Positions 21,993-32,591 of a DNA stretch of 64,000 bases are shown piece after piece; positions within the stretch are counted from its first letter, which is position 1; each line of letters opens with the position of its first letter. Source of the DNA: Dyella lutea (GTDB taxonomy: Bacteria > Pseudomonadota > Gammaproteobacteria > Xanthomonadales > Rhodanobacteraceae). The stretch covers positions 310,001 to 374,000 of the forward strand of contig NZ_JAMZEK010000002.1 of assembly GCF_024158035.1 (NCBI RefSeq), written 5' to 3'. The notes beneath the pieces are model-generated. The model saw only the letters and a program-made list of their open reading frames with translations, searched no databases and was not told the origin of the DNA. Position numbers and translations under genes: made by a program.

Positions 21993-23270
21993 ATGAGCGG
22001 ACCAGCAACGGCGCCGGCCGGGCTGCCGGCGCGGCAGATCGCCGCCGTGGCGGCAGGCAACGCGATCGAGTTCTACGACTTCGTCACCTACGCGTTCTTC
22101 GCGGTGCAGATCGGCCGGAGCTTCTTCCCCTCCGACGAGCCGGCGGTCAGCCTGCTGGCCTCGCTGGCCACCTTCGGCGCCGGGTTCCTGACCCGGCCGC
22201 TCGGTGCCTGGGTGATCGGGCGGATGGGCGACCGGCGCGGCCGCAAGCCGGCGATGCTGCTGTCGTTCGTGCTGATTGGCGTGGCGGTGATCGGGCTGCC
22301 GCTGGTGCCCCCGTACGCGTCCATCGGTGTGGCGGCGCCGGTGCTGGTGGTGCTGCTGCGGCTGCTGCAGGGCTTCGCGCTGGGCGGCGAGGTGGGACCC
22401 AGCACCGCGTTCCTGATGGAGGCGGCGCCACTGCACCGGCGCGGGCTGTACATCGCGATGCAGGCGATGAGCGCGGATTTCGCTGTGCTGGTGGCCGGGC
22501 TGGTGGGCATGGCGCTGGCGCACCTGCTCACGCCGGCCCAGCTCGACGCCTGGGGCTGGCGTGTGGCGCTGGGGCTGGGCGCGGTGATCGTGCCGTTCGC
22601 GCTGGCGATGCGGCGCACGCTGGCCGAAACCCACGTGCCGCAGCTGCAGCCGGCGGCCGGGGACGACAGCGGCGGCCATCGGCTGCGGCTGGCGCTGCCG
22701 GGTCTGGCGATGCTGGCGGCGGCGACCACCGCCAACTATGTGCTGGAGTACATGACTACCTACGCCAGCGCCACGCTGGGCCTGCCCGAGCGCATCGCGC
22801 TGGGCGCCACGGCGATGGTCGGCCTGTGCGGCCTGTGCTGCGACCCACTCAGCGGCTGGCTGTCCGACCGCTTCGGCCGCAAGCCGGTGATGCTGGTGCC
22901 CTGGATCGTGTTGCTGGTCACCATCCTGCCGGCGTTCTGGTGGCTGCAGCATGCGCCGGGCGGTGCCGTGCTCTATGCGGTCACCGGCATCCTCACGGTG
23001 GCCTCGACGCTGTGTACGGGCACCATGCTGGTGTCGGTCACCGAGTCGCTGCCGGCGCGGATCCGCTCCGGCGGCTTCGCGCTGATGTACGCGCTGGCGA
23101 TCTCGGTGTTCGGCGGCGCCACCCAGTTCATGCTGGCCTGGCTGATCCGGGTCACCGGCAACCCGCTGGCGCCGGCCTGGTACATGGCCGGCGCGGCGCT
23201 GCTGGGGCTGCTGGCGATCGTGCAGGTGCCAGAGACTGCGCCGGTGAAGGCGGGCGCGCGGCCGGCATGA
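21993..23270 (+). CDS. MFS transporter of the metabolite:H+ symporter (MHS) family
   Basis: A 425-aa, 12-helix membrane protein. The opening AAGNAIEFYDFVTYAFFA, the loop 2-3 motif GRMGDRRGRKPAM and its second-half counterpart SDRFGRKPVML are hallmarks of MHS symporters (ShiA, ProP, citrate/alpha-ketoglutarate permeases). The substrate cannot be read from the sequence. The ATG at 21993 follows a run of nine Gs that serves as the only purine-rich ribosome-binding site. In-frame codons further upstream overlap the psiF-like gene and lack hydrophobic character. Confidence 0.9.
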   Translation: MSGPATAPAGLPARQIAAVAAGNAIEFYDFVTYAFFAVQIGRSFFPSDEPAVSLLASLATFGAGFLTRPLGAWVIGRMGDRRGRKPAMLLSFVLIGVAVIGLPLVPPYASIGVAAPVLVVLLRLLQGFALGGEVGPSTAFLMEAAPLHRRGLYIAMQAMSADFAVLVAGLVGMALAHLLTPAQLDAWGWRVALGLGAVIVPFALAMRRTLAETHVPQLQPAAGDDSGGHRLRLALPGLAMLAAATTANYVLEYMTTYASATLGLPERIALGATAMVGLCGLCCDPLSGWLSDRFGRKPVMLVPWIVLLVTILPAFWWLQHAPGGAVLYAVTGILTVASTLCTGTMLVSVTESLPARIRSGGFALMYALAISVFGGATQFMLAWLIRVTGNPLAPAWYMAGAALLGLLAIVQVPETAPVKAGARPA

Positions 23271-23300
23271 AAAAGGGCGCGCCCGGCCGGGCGCGCCCTT
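23271..23300. terminator. Terminator between the MHS transporter and the aminotransferase
   Basis: The 12-bp stem AAGGGCGCGCCC/GGGCGCGCCCTT (loop GGCC) has five As on its left, giving a strong T-run for the minus-strand gene and a weaker one for the plus strand. Confidence 0.8.
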
Positions 23301-23324
23301 CGTCGCGACGGCACGGCAGGGGCG

Positions 23325-24821
23325 TTACGCCGCCTCGGCCTGTGCGCGCTTGGGACCGTGCAGCAACGCGTGCTTCACGTGCGCAATCACCAGATCCACC
23401 TCGGCGCTGGTGCAGTTGAAGTGCGGCGTGAAGCGCAGCGAGTTGGCGCCGCCGTGGATCACGCCGATGCCGTGCTCGCGCATGTACTCCTCGGTGGAGT
23501 TGTCGCCGTAACACTTGAACTGCGGGGCCAGCTCGCAGGAGAACAGCAAGCCGGTGCCCTGCACCTTGGTGATCAGGCCGCCGAGCTCGTCCTTCAGCGC
23601 ATTGAGCTTGGCGACGAACTCCTGGCCGCGCGCGCGGATGTTCTCGCGCACCGCATCGCTGAGCTGGCCCAGCGTGGCGCAGGCCACGTCGAGCGCGCGC
23701 GGGTTGGCGGTCATGGTGTTGCCGTAGATGCCCTTGCGGTACATGCCGGCCGTACGCTCGTTCACCACCAGCACCGACATCGGGTACTGGCCGGCGTTGA
23801 GCGCCTTGGAATAGGTCTCCATGTCCGGCGCCTCGAGCTTCTCGAAGCCGGGGTAGTCGACGATCGACAGCACGCCGTGCGCACGCAGGCCGGCCTGGAT
23901 CGAATCCACCAGCAGCAGCGTGCCGTGCGCCTTGGTCAGCTCGCGCGCGGCGGCGTAGAACTCCGGCGTCACCGCGCGGCCCGGGTCGCCTTCGCCCATC
24001 ACCGGCTCCAGGAACATCGCCTCGATGAACCAGCCGTGCTTGTCGGCGTCGGCGAAGGCGGCCTTGAGCTGCTCGACGTCATACGGCGCGACGGTGATCA
24101 GGCTCTCTTCGTGGCGGTAGCTGGCCAGGTACTGGCTGTAGGTCTTGCGCGAGGAGTCCGAGTACAGCGCCGGCTTGTCGGTGCGGCCGTGGAAGGCGCC
24201 CTTCACAGCCAGTCGCTTGATCGTGCGGCCTTCGTGGCGTCCGCCCGCGTCGGTCATCGTCTTGGCGTTGACGTCGGCGATGCGACAGGCCAGGCCGACC
24301 GCCTCGGAGCCGGAGTTCAGGCACAGGAAGCGGGCGAACGGGAAGCCGCCACGGCGGTGACCGATCTCGCGGCGCAGCGCCTCGTTCATGCGCAGCTGCG
24401 CCACGCTCGGGGTCATCACGTTGGCCATCACCTGCGGACGGCTCATCGCCTCCAGCACGACCGGGTCGTTGTGGCCGAAGCCGAGCATGCCGTAGCCGCC
24501 GTTGTCGTGGACCACCGCGCCCTTCAGCGTGACTACCCACGGACCGCGCGCGGCGGCCGGCAGGTACGGGTTGATCGCGTCGTCCGGATAGAAGTTGACG
24601 TAGCCGGCCTGCGCGCGGGCCAGCTGCTCGGCCTCGTCGAGCTTCAGGAAGTCGGCCAGGTCCGCGCGCAGCTCGCGATGGCGCGCCACCGCCTCGGTCA
24701 CCGCCTGTCCCAGCATCGGATCCAGCGCAGCCATGCGCTCGATGCTGGCGTCGTCCAGGCCGGTGGTCCGCGGCTTGCCGCCGAATTCGCGCAGTTCGCG
24801 CAGCTGTTCAATGACGTGCAT
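23325..24821 (-). CDS. Class III PLP-dependent aminotransferase
   Basis: A 498-aa fold-type I enzyme of the acetylornithine/omega-aminotransferase class. Recognisable blocks are NGGYGMLGFGHNDP, LNSGSEAVGLACR, KGAFHGRTDKPALYS, the phosphate/Asp block LLLVDSIQAGLRAHG and the probable PLP lysine in YSKALNAGQYPM. DSIQAG replaces the usual DEVQTG, marking a divergent subgroup. The amino donor is unknown. GAGGAGG is well placed for MHVIEQL. The gene is monocistronic, with a terminator downstream. Confidence 0.85.
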   Translation of the reverse strand: MHVIEQLRELREFGGKPRTTGLDDASIERMAALDPMLGQAVTEAVARHRELRADLADFLKLDEAEQLARAQAGYVNFYPDDAINPYLPAAARGPWVVTLKGAVVHDNGGYGMLGFGHNDPVVLEAMSRPQVMANVMTPSVAQLRMNEALRREIGHRRGGFPFARFLCLNSGSEAVGLACRIADVNAKTMTDAGGRHEGRTIKRLAVKGAFHGRTDKPALYSDSSRKTYSQYLASYRHEESLITVAPYDVEQLKAAFADADKHGWFIEAMFLEPVMGEGDPGRAVTPEFYAAARELTKAHGTLLLVDSIQAGLRAHGVLSIVDYPGFEKLEAPDMETYSKALNAGQYPMSVLVVNERTAGMYRKGIYGNTMTANPRALDVACATLGQLSDAVRENIRARGQEFVAKLNALKDELGGLITKVQGTGLLFSCELAPQFKCYGDNSTEEYMREHGIGVIHGGANSLRFTPHFNCTSAEVDLVIAHVKHALLHGPKRAQAEAA

Positions 24822-25116
24822 AACGCTCCTCCTCAACTTCCGTCGGCGCCTCGCTCCGAACGCAAAGCAGGCCGACGGATTCGTGATGTGGGGCGGGAAT
24901 GCCGCACCGCATCCGGAGCGCCTTCCCGCAGGCCCTTCGGGCCGTCTGACGCACCGCCGCATAAGGGCTGACGGGCTTCAGGCATCCCCCAAGCATAGCG
25001 CGAGGGGTCTTTTCCCGGTACCCCGCATGACGCCTGTCAGGTGTGTCGGCTGATGTCCGCGAGTGGCCGCAAGTGCCTGCCATGGCTAGTTTTGTGGCCA
25101 TCCAAAGGAGGCCTGC

Positions 25117-26021
<905 letters not shown>

Positions 26022-26022
<1 letters not shown>

Positions 26023-26783
26023 TGGACGCAAGGATCACGATGTCGCGTCGCCGCGTCGCCGGTGCCTACCTGCAGGAGATCCGCAGCGAGTGCCTGCGCT
26101 ACCTGCGTGCGCCTTCCTTCATCCTGCCGGTGACGCTGTTCTCCACCGTGTTCTACCTGATGTTCGGCGTGTTGCTGAATCATTCCGGCAGCGACGCCTC
26201 GCGCTACCTGCTGGCCAGCTACACCACGTTCGGCGTGATCGGCCCGGGCCTGTTCGGCTTCGGCGCGTCGCTGGCGATCGAGCGCGAGGGCGGCCTGCTC
26301 ACCCTCAAGCGCGCGCTGCCGATGCCGCCCGGTGCCTACCTGCTCGGCAAGATGGTGATGGCGATGGCGATGGCCACGCTGGTGGCGGCATTGCTGCTCA
26401 TCCTCGGCCTGACCCTCGGCGGCGTCACCCTGACGCCGGCGCGGGTGCTGGCGATGCTGTTGGCCGGCGCGTTCGGGGTGCTGCCGTTCTGCGCGCTGGG
26501 CATGTTCGTCGGCACGCTGATCAAGGGGCAGGGCGCGCCCGGCCTGCTCAACCTGGTCTACCTGCCGATGGCCTTCCTGTCCGGCCTGTGGCTGCCGTTG
26601 AGCATGCTGCCCAGGCCGCTGCAGGCCATGGCGCCGGTATGGCCGAGCTATCACCTCAACCAGCTCACCCTGTCGGCGGTGGGCATGGGCCAGGGGGCGC
26701 TGTGGCCGCACGTGCTGGCGCTGGCTGCGTTCGCGGCGGCTTTCCTCGTGCTGGCGGCCCGCCGCCTGCGCCGGGTAGGCTGA
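26022..26783 (+). CDS. ABC-2 type transporter permease
   Basis: A 253-aa membrane subunit with six predicted helices. It carries the ABC-2 signature region GLWLPLSMLP preceded by NLVYLPMAFLS. It overlaps the ATPase stop by 1 nt (TGATG), so translation is probably coupled. An in-frame ATG at 26040 is a possible alternative start. The substrate is unknown. Confidence 0.93.
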
Positions 26784-26824
26784 TGGCTTCCGCCCATGCG
26801 CGGCCGACCGGCAGGGAACCGATC

Positions 26825-28042
26825 ATGCGCCTTGCAAACCTGCCTGCCTGGATGAAGCCGGCACCGGACTCGCTGGTCGCCGACAGCGTGGCCCGCGGCA
26901 AGTCGCCGTGGACCGATGCGGTGCACCTGCTCTGGTCGGCCTGGCTGTTCATCACGCCGGTATTCGATCGCGACGCCTGGAACCTGCACTGGCTCCTGCT
27001 TACCGCGCTGTCCTACCCGGTGTTCCTGGCGCTGTATGGCATGTGCTGCATCGCCTCGCGTCGGGCCTCCCGCACCTACGCGGCGGGGATGCTGCTGCTG
27101 TGCATGGTGCTGCTGCCCTGGTATCCCAGCGGTATGACCTACTTCGTGTTCGGCTGCGTGATGCTGCGGGCCTGCCGGATGCCGTTCCGCACCTACATGC
27201 TGACCCTCGCCGGGCTCAACGTGGCGCTGTTGGCCGAGGCGTGGCTGCTGCACTACCCGTGGCAGGCAACATTCACCATGCCGATCGTCACCTTCATCAT
27301 CGGCCTGATCATCAACGCCGAGCGGACCAGCAACGAGAAGGACGCCGAGCTTCGACTGTCGCACGAGGAGGTGCGTCGGCTCGCCGCCAACGCCGAGCGC
27401 GAGCGCATCGGCCGCGACCTGCACGACCTGCTCGGCCACACGCTGTCGCTGATCACGCTGAAGCTGGAGCTGTCGCGCAAGCTGTTCGACCGCGACAGCG
27501 AGGCGGCCCGGCGCGAGATGAGCGAGGCCGAGGCGGTGGCCCGGCACGCACTGGCCGAGGTGCGCGCGGCGGTCACCGGGATCCGCGCCACCGACCTCGC
27601 CGCGGAGCTGGCCTCGGCGCGCCTGCTGCTGGCCTCGTCGCGGGTGCACCTGGACTACGAACTGGGCGTGGCGGCTCTGCCCGAAGACGTGGAACGGCAC
27701 CTGGCGCTGGTGATCCGCGAGGCCTCGACCAACATCGTGCGGCACGCCCGCGCCAGCGAGGCGCGGATCCGCCTGCGCTGCGACCATGGCGACGTGGTGC
27801 TGGACATCTGCGACAACGGTCGCGGCGGCATCGCCGAGGACGGCAACGGCCTGCGCGGCATGCGCGAGCGGGTGCGTTCGCTCGGCGGGCAACTGGCGAT
27901 CGACTCGCCGCGCGGGCGCGGCACCCATCTCACCATCCGGGTGCGGGCACCGGCGGTCGAGCCGGTCGTTGCGCCGGAACAGGGCGAGGCAGGGGGGGGC
28001 GCCGTCGTATCGCTCCCCGCCGCGGGCAGGAGTGCCGCATGA
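26825..28042 (+). CDS. DesK/LiaS-type sensor histidine kinase (first of a tandem pair)
   Basis: A 405-aa membrane kinase. An N-terminal domain of about five helices leads into a HisKA_3 dimerisation domain with the phosphoacceptor His in ERIGRDLHDLLGHTLSL. The HATPase domain has the N-box REASTNIVRHA and the G-box DNGRGG. AGGGA lies before 26825. An in-frame ATG at 26783 overlaps the permease stop (TGATG) and would add 14 residues. The phosphorelay partner is probably the regulator at 29265. Confidence 0.9.
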   Translation: MRLANLPAWMKPAPDSLVADSVARGKSPWTDAVHLLWSAWLFITPVFDRDAWNLHWLLLTALSYPVFLALYGMCCIASRRASRTYAAGMLLLCMVLLPWYPSGMTYFVFGCVMLRACRMPFRTYMLTLAGLNVALLAEAWLLHYPWQATFTMPIVTFIIGLIINAERTSNEKDAELRLSHEEVRRLAANAERERIGRDLHDLLGHTLSLITLKLELSRKLFDRDSEAARREMSEAEAVARHALAEVRAAVTGIRATDLAAELASARLLLASSRVHLDYELGVAALPEDVERHLALVIREASTNIVRHARASEARIRLRCDHGDVVLDICDNGRGGIAEDGNGLRGMRERVRSLGGQLAIDSPRGRGTHLTIRVRAPAVEPVVAPEQGEAGGGAVVSLPAAGRSAA

Positions 28043-29268
28043 GCATGCCCGTGCATTCCGCGGCATCGTGCGGGCGGCAAGGGCCGTTCGCCGCGGCCTT
28101 CCATCGCCTGTTCCGGCCCGATCCCGAGTCGCTGCTCGGCCAGCTGCGCTCGCCGCTGTACCTGCGCTGGCAGGCGGGTCTGCAGCTGTTCTCCATCATT
28201 GCGCTGGTCAAGTTTCCGATGGACAAGGGCTTCGACCGGTACTGGCTCGCGGCGACCCTCCTCTCGCTGGTGCCCTACCTGCTCTGTTACGTGCGCATGT
28301 ACATCCGGCCGGTACGCCAGATGTCCATGCATGCCGCCGGCCTGGTGCTCACCGCGCTTGCGCTGGCGCCGTTCAATCAGGGCGCCGTCATCTATCTGAT
28401 CGCCGCCGGCGTCACCATGGCGCTGCATCCGTCCTGGCGCGCGTGGATCGGCACGGTGATCGCGGCCTCCGCGGCGGCAGCAGCCGCGGTTGTCCTGGCA
28501 GGTGCGCCGGAGAGCATGCTGGTGGCGGTGCCGTTGGCCTCCTTGTTGGGCGGCTTCAGCAACCTGATCTACATGCGCGGCGTGCGGCGCGACGCCGAGC
28601 TGCGGTTGTCGCAGGAGGAAGTGCGCCGGCTCGCCACGCTGGCCGAGCGTGAACGCATCGGCCGCGACCTGCACGACCTGCTCGGCCACACGCTGTCGCT
28701 GGTGGCGCTCAAGTCGGAGCTGGCGCGCAAGCTGGCCCTGCGCGATCCGGGCCTGGCGCAGCGCGAAATGGAAGAGGTGGAGCGGGTGGCCCGGCATGCA
28801 CTGGCCGAAGTGCGCGCGGCGGTCACCGGCATGCGCCGAGGCGACCTGGCGGCCGAGCTGCTCTCGGCGCGGCTGATGCTGGAGGCCTCGGGCATCGTGT
28901 TCGCCTGCGACGGCTGCGATTCGCTGGACCTGCCACACGCCATCGAGGCGCCGCTGGCACTCGTGCTGCGCGAGGCTGTCACCAACATCCACCGGCATGC
29001 GCGCGCCACCGAGGCGCGCATCGACATTTCCAACGCGCAAGGCGAACTCAGGATGCGGATCAGCGACAACGGATGCGGCGGTCTGGCTGCGCATGGAAAC
29101 GGCGTCAGTGGCATGCGCGAGCGGGTGCGCGCGCTTGGCGGCACGCTCGCCATCGATTCGCCGCCGCGCAAGGGCACCACGATCACCGTCGCCGTGCCGG
29201 TGGCTGCGCCCATGCCGGCGGCGGTTGGCCGTGACGCGCGCCCGCAACCGATCGGGAGCGCCGCATGA
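28039..29268 (+). CDS. DesK/LiaS-type sensor histidine kinase (second of a tandem pair)
   Basis: A 409-aa paralogue of the preceding kinase with the same layout. Its multi-helix sensor differs in sequence, but the DHp block ERIGRDLHDLLGHTLSL is identical and the HATPase motifs are REAVTNIHRHA and DNGCGG. ATGA overlap with the first kinase indicates coupling. Identical phosphoacceptor blocks with divergent sensors suggest duplication and possible heterodimers or two inputs to one regulator. Confidence 0.92.
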   Translation: MSMPVHSAASCGRQGPFAAAFHRLFRPDPESLLGQLRSPLYLRWQAGLQLFSIIALVKFPMDKGFDRYWLAATLLSLVPYLLCYVRMYIRPVRQMSMHAAGLVLTALALAPFNQGAVIYLIAAGVTMALHPSWRAWIGTVIAASAAAAAAVVLAGAPESMLVAVPLASLLGGFSNLIYMRGVRRDAELRLSQEEVRRLATLAERERIGRDLHDLLGHTLSLVALKSELARKLALRDPGLAQREMEEVERVARHALAEVRAAVTGMRRGDLAAELLSARLMLEASGIVFACDGCDSLDLPHAIEAPLALVLREAVTNIHRHARATEARIDISNAQGELRMRISDNGCGGLAAHGNGVSGMRERVRALGGTLAIDSPPRKGTTITVAVPVAAPMPAAVGRDARPQPIGSAA

Positions 29269-29867
29269 TCCGCGTGCTGCTGGCCGAGGACCAGGCGATG
29301 GTCCGCGGTGCCTTGTCGGCATTGCTCAACCTGGAAAGCGATATCGAGGTGCTGGGCAGCGCGCCGGACGGCGAGGCGGCCTGGCGCGAACTCCAGCGGC
29401 TGAAGCCGGACGTGCTGGTCACCGACATCGAGATGCCGGGCCTGACCGGGCTGGAGCTGGCCCAGCGCATCCAGCGCCACGAGCTGCCGATCAAGGTGAT
29501 CATCGTGACCACCTTCGCCCGCCCCGGCTTCCTGCGCCGCGCACTGGAGGCCGGCGTGTCCGGTTATCTGCTCAAGGACGCCCCGGCGGAGAACCTGGCC
29601 GAGGCGCTGCGCATGGTCCACCGCGGCGGGCGCTCAATCGATCCGCAGCTCGCGCTGGACGCCTGGTCGGAAGCCGATCCGCTGAACGATCGCGAGCGCC
29701 AGGTGCTGCGCCTGGCCGGCGAGGGTCAGAGTGCCAGCGACATCGCCACCCAGTTGCACCTGTCGCACGGCACCGTGCGCAACTACCTGTCCGAGGCGAT
29801 CGGCAAGCTCGGCGTCGGCAATCGCATCGAGGCGTATCGTCTGGCGCGGCAGAAAGGCTGGCTCTGA
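29265..29867 (+). CDS. NarL/LuxR-family response regulator
   Basis: A 200-aa regulator with a receiver domain (phosphoacceptor Asp in LVTDIEMPG) and a GerE-type helix-turn-helix (LNDRERQVLRLAGEGQSASD). It is closest in architecture to DesR. It overlaps the second kinase by ATGA and ends the operon, 6 nt from the convergent MATE gene. It probably controls the operon's own ABC exporter (inference from other DesKR/LiaRS systems). Confidence 0.93.
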   Translation: MIRVLLAEDQAMVRGALSALLNLESDIEVLGSAPDGEAAWRELQRLKPDVLVTDIEMPGLTGLELAQRIQRHELPIKVIIVTTFARPGFLRRALEAGVSGYLLKDAPAENLAEALRMVHRGGRSIDPQLALDAWSEADPLNDRERQVLRLAGEGQSASDIATQLHLSHGTVRNYLSEAIGKLGVGNRIEAYRLARQKGWL

Positions 29868-29873
29868 CCGCTC

Positions 29874-31220
29874 CTACAGGGCCTGCGCGACCCAGCCGTC
29901 ACGCCGCGCGATGCGCCGGGCGATCCACGCCATCGCACCGGCCCGCACTGCCATGAAGCCGAGGAAGGCCAGCCACAGGCCGTGGTTGCCCAGCGGGTGC
30001 AAGGCGATCGCCAGCGCCAGGAACGCGGCACCGGCGAACAGCATGGTGTCGCGCATCTCGCGGGCGCGGGTGGCGCCCACGAACAGGCCGTCGAACAGGT
30101 AGCTCCACACGCCGACCGGCGGCAGCACGGCGAGATAGGGCAGGTAGGCGTACGCCACCGCGCGCACCGGTGCGATGTCGGTCTGCAGGTCGACGAACAC
30201 GCGCCCGCCCAACGCGAACAGTACGGTGAAGGCCAGGCTTCCGAGCAGCGACCAGCCGCCGGCGACCACCAGCGCGCGGCGCAGCGCGTTGCCGTCGCCC
30301 GCACCCACGGCATGGCCGGCCAGCGCCTCCACCGCATTGGCCAGCCCATCCAGCGCGAACGCGGCGACCATCAGTCCATTCAGCAGCAGCGCGTTGGCGG
30401 CGACCACCGTGTCGCCCAGCCGCGTGCCCAGCACGGTGACGGCGAAGAACACGCCCTGCAACGCCAGGCTGCGGATCAGGATGTCGCGGTTGACCCCGAG
30501 CAGCGGCCGCCAGGCTGACCAGCGGCGCAGCGCCGACGGATGCAGGTGTCCCTGGAAGCGTCGCAGCTGGCCGCGGATCGCGGCCAGCCCGGCCAGCGCG
30601 CCCAGCCACTCGCCGCAGGCCGAGGCCGCCGCGATGCCGGGTACGCCCCAGCGCAGTCCCAGCACGAACAGCAGGTTCAGTGCGATGTTCGCCAGGTTGG
30701 TCAGCACGGTCACCCGCAGTGCCAGCCGCGCACGGTGCATGCCGAGGAACCAGCCGGCCAGCGCCGCGTTCATCAGTGCGGCGGGCAGGCCGAGCAGGCG
30801 GATCTGCAGATAGTCGCGGGTCAGTGCGTCCAGCGTCGCCGAGGGCTTCATCAGCTGCAGCAACGGGCCGAGCAGGGGCAGGGCAAGCCCGATCGTCAGC
30901 AGTGCCAGCCCGGCCGCCAGCCCCAGCGCCTGCACCAGCAGCCGGCGCAGCGCATCGCCATCGCGACGTCCGCTGGCCTGCGCGGCGAAGCCGATCGTCC
31001 CCATCCGCAGGAAGCCGAAGATCCAGATCGGCAGCGTGTACACGGCGCTGCCCACTGCCACCGCGCCGAGCTGGCCGGCGTGGGCGAGGTGGCCGGCCAC
31101 GGTGCTGTCCACCAGTGCCACCAGCGGCACGGTGAGGTTGGAGGCGATCATCGGAGCGGCCAGCGCCCACACCTGTTGGTGGGTCGTGCGGTCACGCCAG
31201 TCGGCGAGCAGTCGTGGCAT
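29874..31220 (-). CDS. MATE-family efflux transporter (DinF-like)
   Basis: A 448-aa, 12-helix exporter. The start MPRLLADWRDRTTHQQVWALAAPMIASNL, the first-half segment LVDSTVAGHLAHAGQLGAVAVG and the matching second-half repeat place it in the DinF branch, which exports drugs or organic cations by Na+ or H+ antiport. A GTG at 31274 would add 18 residues. Convergent with the response regulator. Confidence 0.9.
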   Translation of the reverse strand: MPRLLADWRDRTTHQQVWALAAPMIASNLTVPLVALVDSTVAGHLAHAGQLGAVAVGSAVYTLPIWIFGFLRMGTIGFAAQASGRRDGDALRRLLVQALGLAAGLALLTIGLALPLLGPLLQLMKPSATLDALTRDYLQIRLLGLPAALMNAALAGWFLGMHRARLALRVTVLTNLANIALNLLFVLGLRWGVPGIAAASACGEWLGALAGLAAIRGQLRRFQGHLHPSALRRWSAWRPLLGVNRDILIRSLALQGVFFAVTVLGTRLGDTVVAANALLLNGLMVAAFALDGLANAVEALAGHAVGAGDGNALRRALVVAGGWSLLGSLAFTVLFALGGRVFVDLQTDIAPVRAVAYAYLPYLAVLPPVGVWSYLFDGLFVGATRAREMRDTMLFAGAAFLALAIALHPLGNHGLWLAFLGFMAVRAGAMAWIARRIARRDGWVAQAL

Positions 31221-31336
31221 GCAGCGAACGGGGGGGACGGAGCGGGCATTGTTCCACACGGACGTGCCGCTCACGGCGTCGTGCAGGATAATCGCCGCTT
31301 TCCCGCGCCCGGCGGGGTCGTTGGTGACACAAGCCC

Positions 31337-32380
31337 GTGAAGAAGTCCGATTTCGATTTCGACCTGCCCAATGCGCTGATCGCCCAGGCGCCGCTGCCCG
31401 AGCGTTCGGCCAGCCGCCTGCTGCACCTGGACGCGGCCGTCGGCACGATGACGGACCGGATGTTCCGCGAGCTGCCCGACTTCCTGCGTCCGGGCGATCT
31501 GCTGGTGTTCAACGACACCCGGGTGTTGCCGGCGCGGCTGTACGGACGCAAGGACACCGGCGGTGCGGTGGAGATCCTGATCGAGCGGGTCACCGGTGCG
31601 CACGAGGCGGTGGTGCAGCTGGGCGTGAGCAAGAAGCCGAAGGAGGGCGGGCGGATCGAGCTGGGCGACGGCAGCCACGCGGTGGTGCTGGGTCGCGAAG
31701 ACGCATTCTTCCGCCTGCGCTTCGAGTCGCACGAGCCGCTGGAGAAGCTGCTGCACAAGCTCGGCGAGATGCCGCTGCCGCCGTACATCGAGCGCGGCGC
31801 CGAGGCCAGCGACCTGGAGCGCTACCAGACCGTCTACGCCCGCGAGCCCGGCGCGGTGGCCGCACCCACCGCCGGCCTGCACTTCGACGAGGAGATCCTC
31901 GCGCGCCTGCGCCAGAAGGGCGTGCAGTGCGGCTACGTCACCCTGCACGTGGGCGCCGGCACCTTTCAGCCGGTGCGGGCCGACGACATCAAGGACCACC
32001 ACATGCACCGCGAGTGGCTCAACGTCGGCGCCCACCTGGTGGAACAGGTGCGCCGCACGCGGGCGGCCGGCGGGCGCGTGATCGCGGTGGGCACCACCGT
32101 GGTGCGGGCACTGGAAAGCGCCAGCGTGGACGGCCAGCTGCACCCGTTCGCCGGCGAGACCCAGATCTTCATCTTCCCCGGCTACCGCTTCTCCAGCATC
32201 GACGGGCTGATCACCAACTTCCACCTGCCGCAGTCGACCCTGCTGATGCTGGTGTCGGCGCTGGCCGGGCGCGAGTTCATGCTGGCGGCGTACCGTCATG
32301 CGGTGGCCGAGCGCTATCGGTTCTTCTCCTACGGCGACGCCATGCTGATCCTGCCGCCGGCGCCCGAAGCGCTGCGCTGA
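31337..32380 (+). CDS. queA: S-adenosylmethionine:tRNA ribosyltransferase-isomerase
   Basis: A 347-aa enzyme that transfers the ribosyl part of SAM to preQ1-tRNA to give epoxyqueuosine in queuosine synthesis. It starts at GTG with [28 protein letters not shown], which aligns with the E. coli start. Also present are the motifs [31 protein letters not shown] and [21 protein letters not shown] C-terminal residues. No tgt gene follows. A promoter of the flagellar cluster lies just downstream. Confidence 0.97.
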   Translation: MKKSDFDFDLPNALIAQAPLPERSASRLLHLDAAVGTMTDRMFRELPDFLRPGDLLVFNDTRVLPARLYGRKDTGGAVEILIERVTGAHEAVVQLGVSKKPKEGGRIELGDGSHAVVLGREDAFFRLRFESHEPLEKLLHKLGEMPLPPYIERGAEASDLERYQTVYAREPGAVAAPTAGLHFDEEILARLRQKGVQCGYVTLHVGAGTFQPVRADDIKDHHMHREWLNVGAHLVEQVRRTRAAGGRVIAVGTTVVRALESASVDGQLHPFAGETQIFIFPGYRFSSIDGLITNFHLPQSTLLMLVSALAGREFMLAAYRHAVAERYRFFSYGDAMLILPPAPEALR

Positions 32381-32510
32381 CGGAACGCTGACGCCGGCCC
32401 TCCGGCCGCCACGTGATGCCGTCGCGAACCCGACGCGCGGGCTTCCCGGCGCGCGTCAAGAAACTGCCGCAACACTCGCCAGCCCGCATTCCCAAGCGGC
32501 TCGGCCTGCA

Positions 32511-32526
32511 TGGCACGCCGTTTGCT
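32511..32526 (+). promoter_or_regulatory. Sigma-54 promoter of the fliL operon
   Basis: TGGCACG (32511-32517), four bases, then TTGCT (32522-32526) is an exact match to the -24/-12 consensus. It lies 65 nt before fliL, leaving a leader of about 55 nt. Flagellar operons of pseudomonads and xanthomonads use RpoN with FleQ. Confidence 0.9.
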
Positions 32527-32591
32527 AAATCCCCCTCGGAATGTCCCGCCCGGCGCGGGACCTGTCATGCCAGCATCCATCCGAGGGTTAC

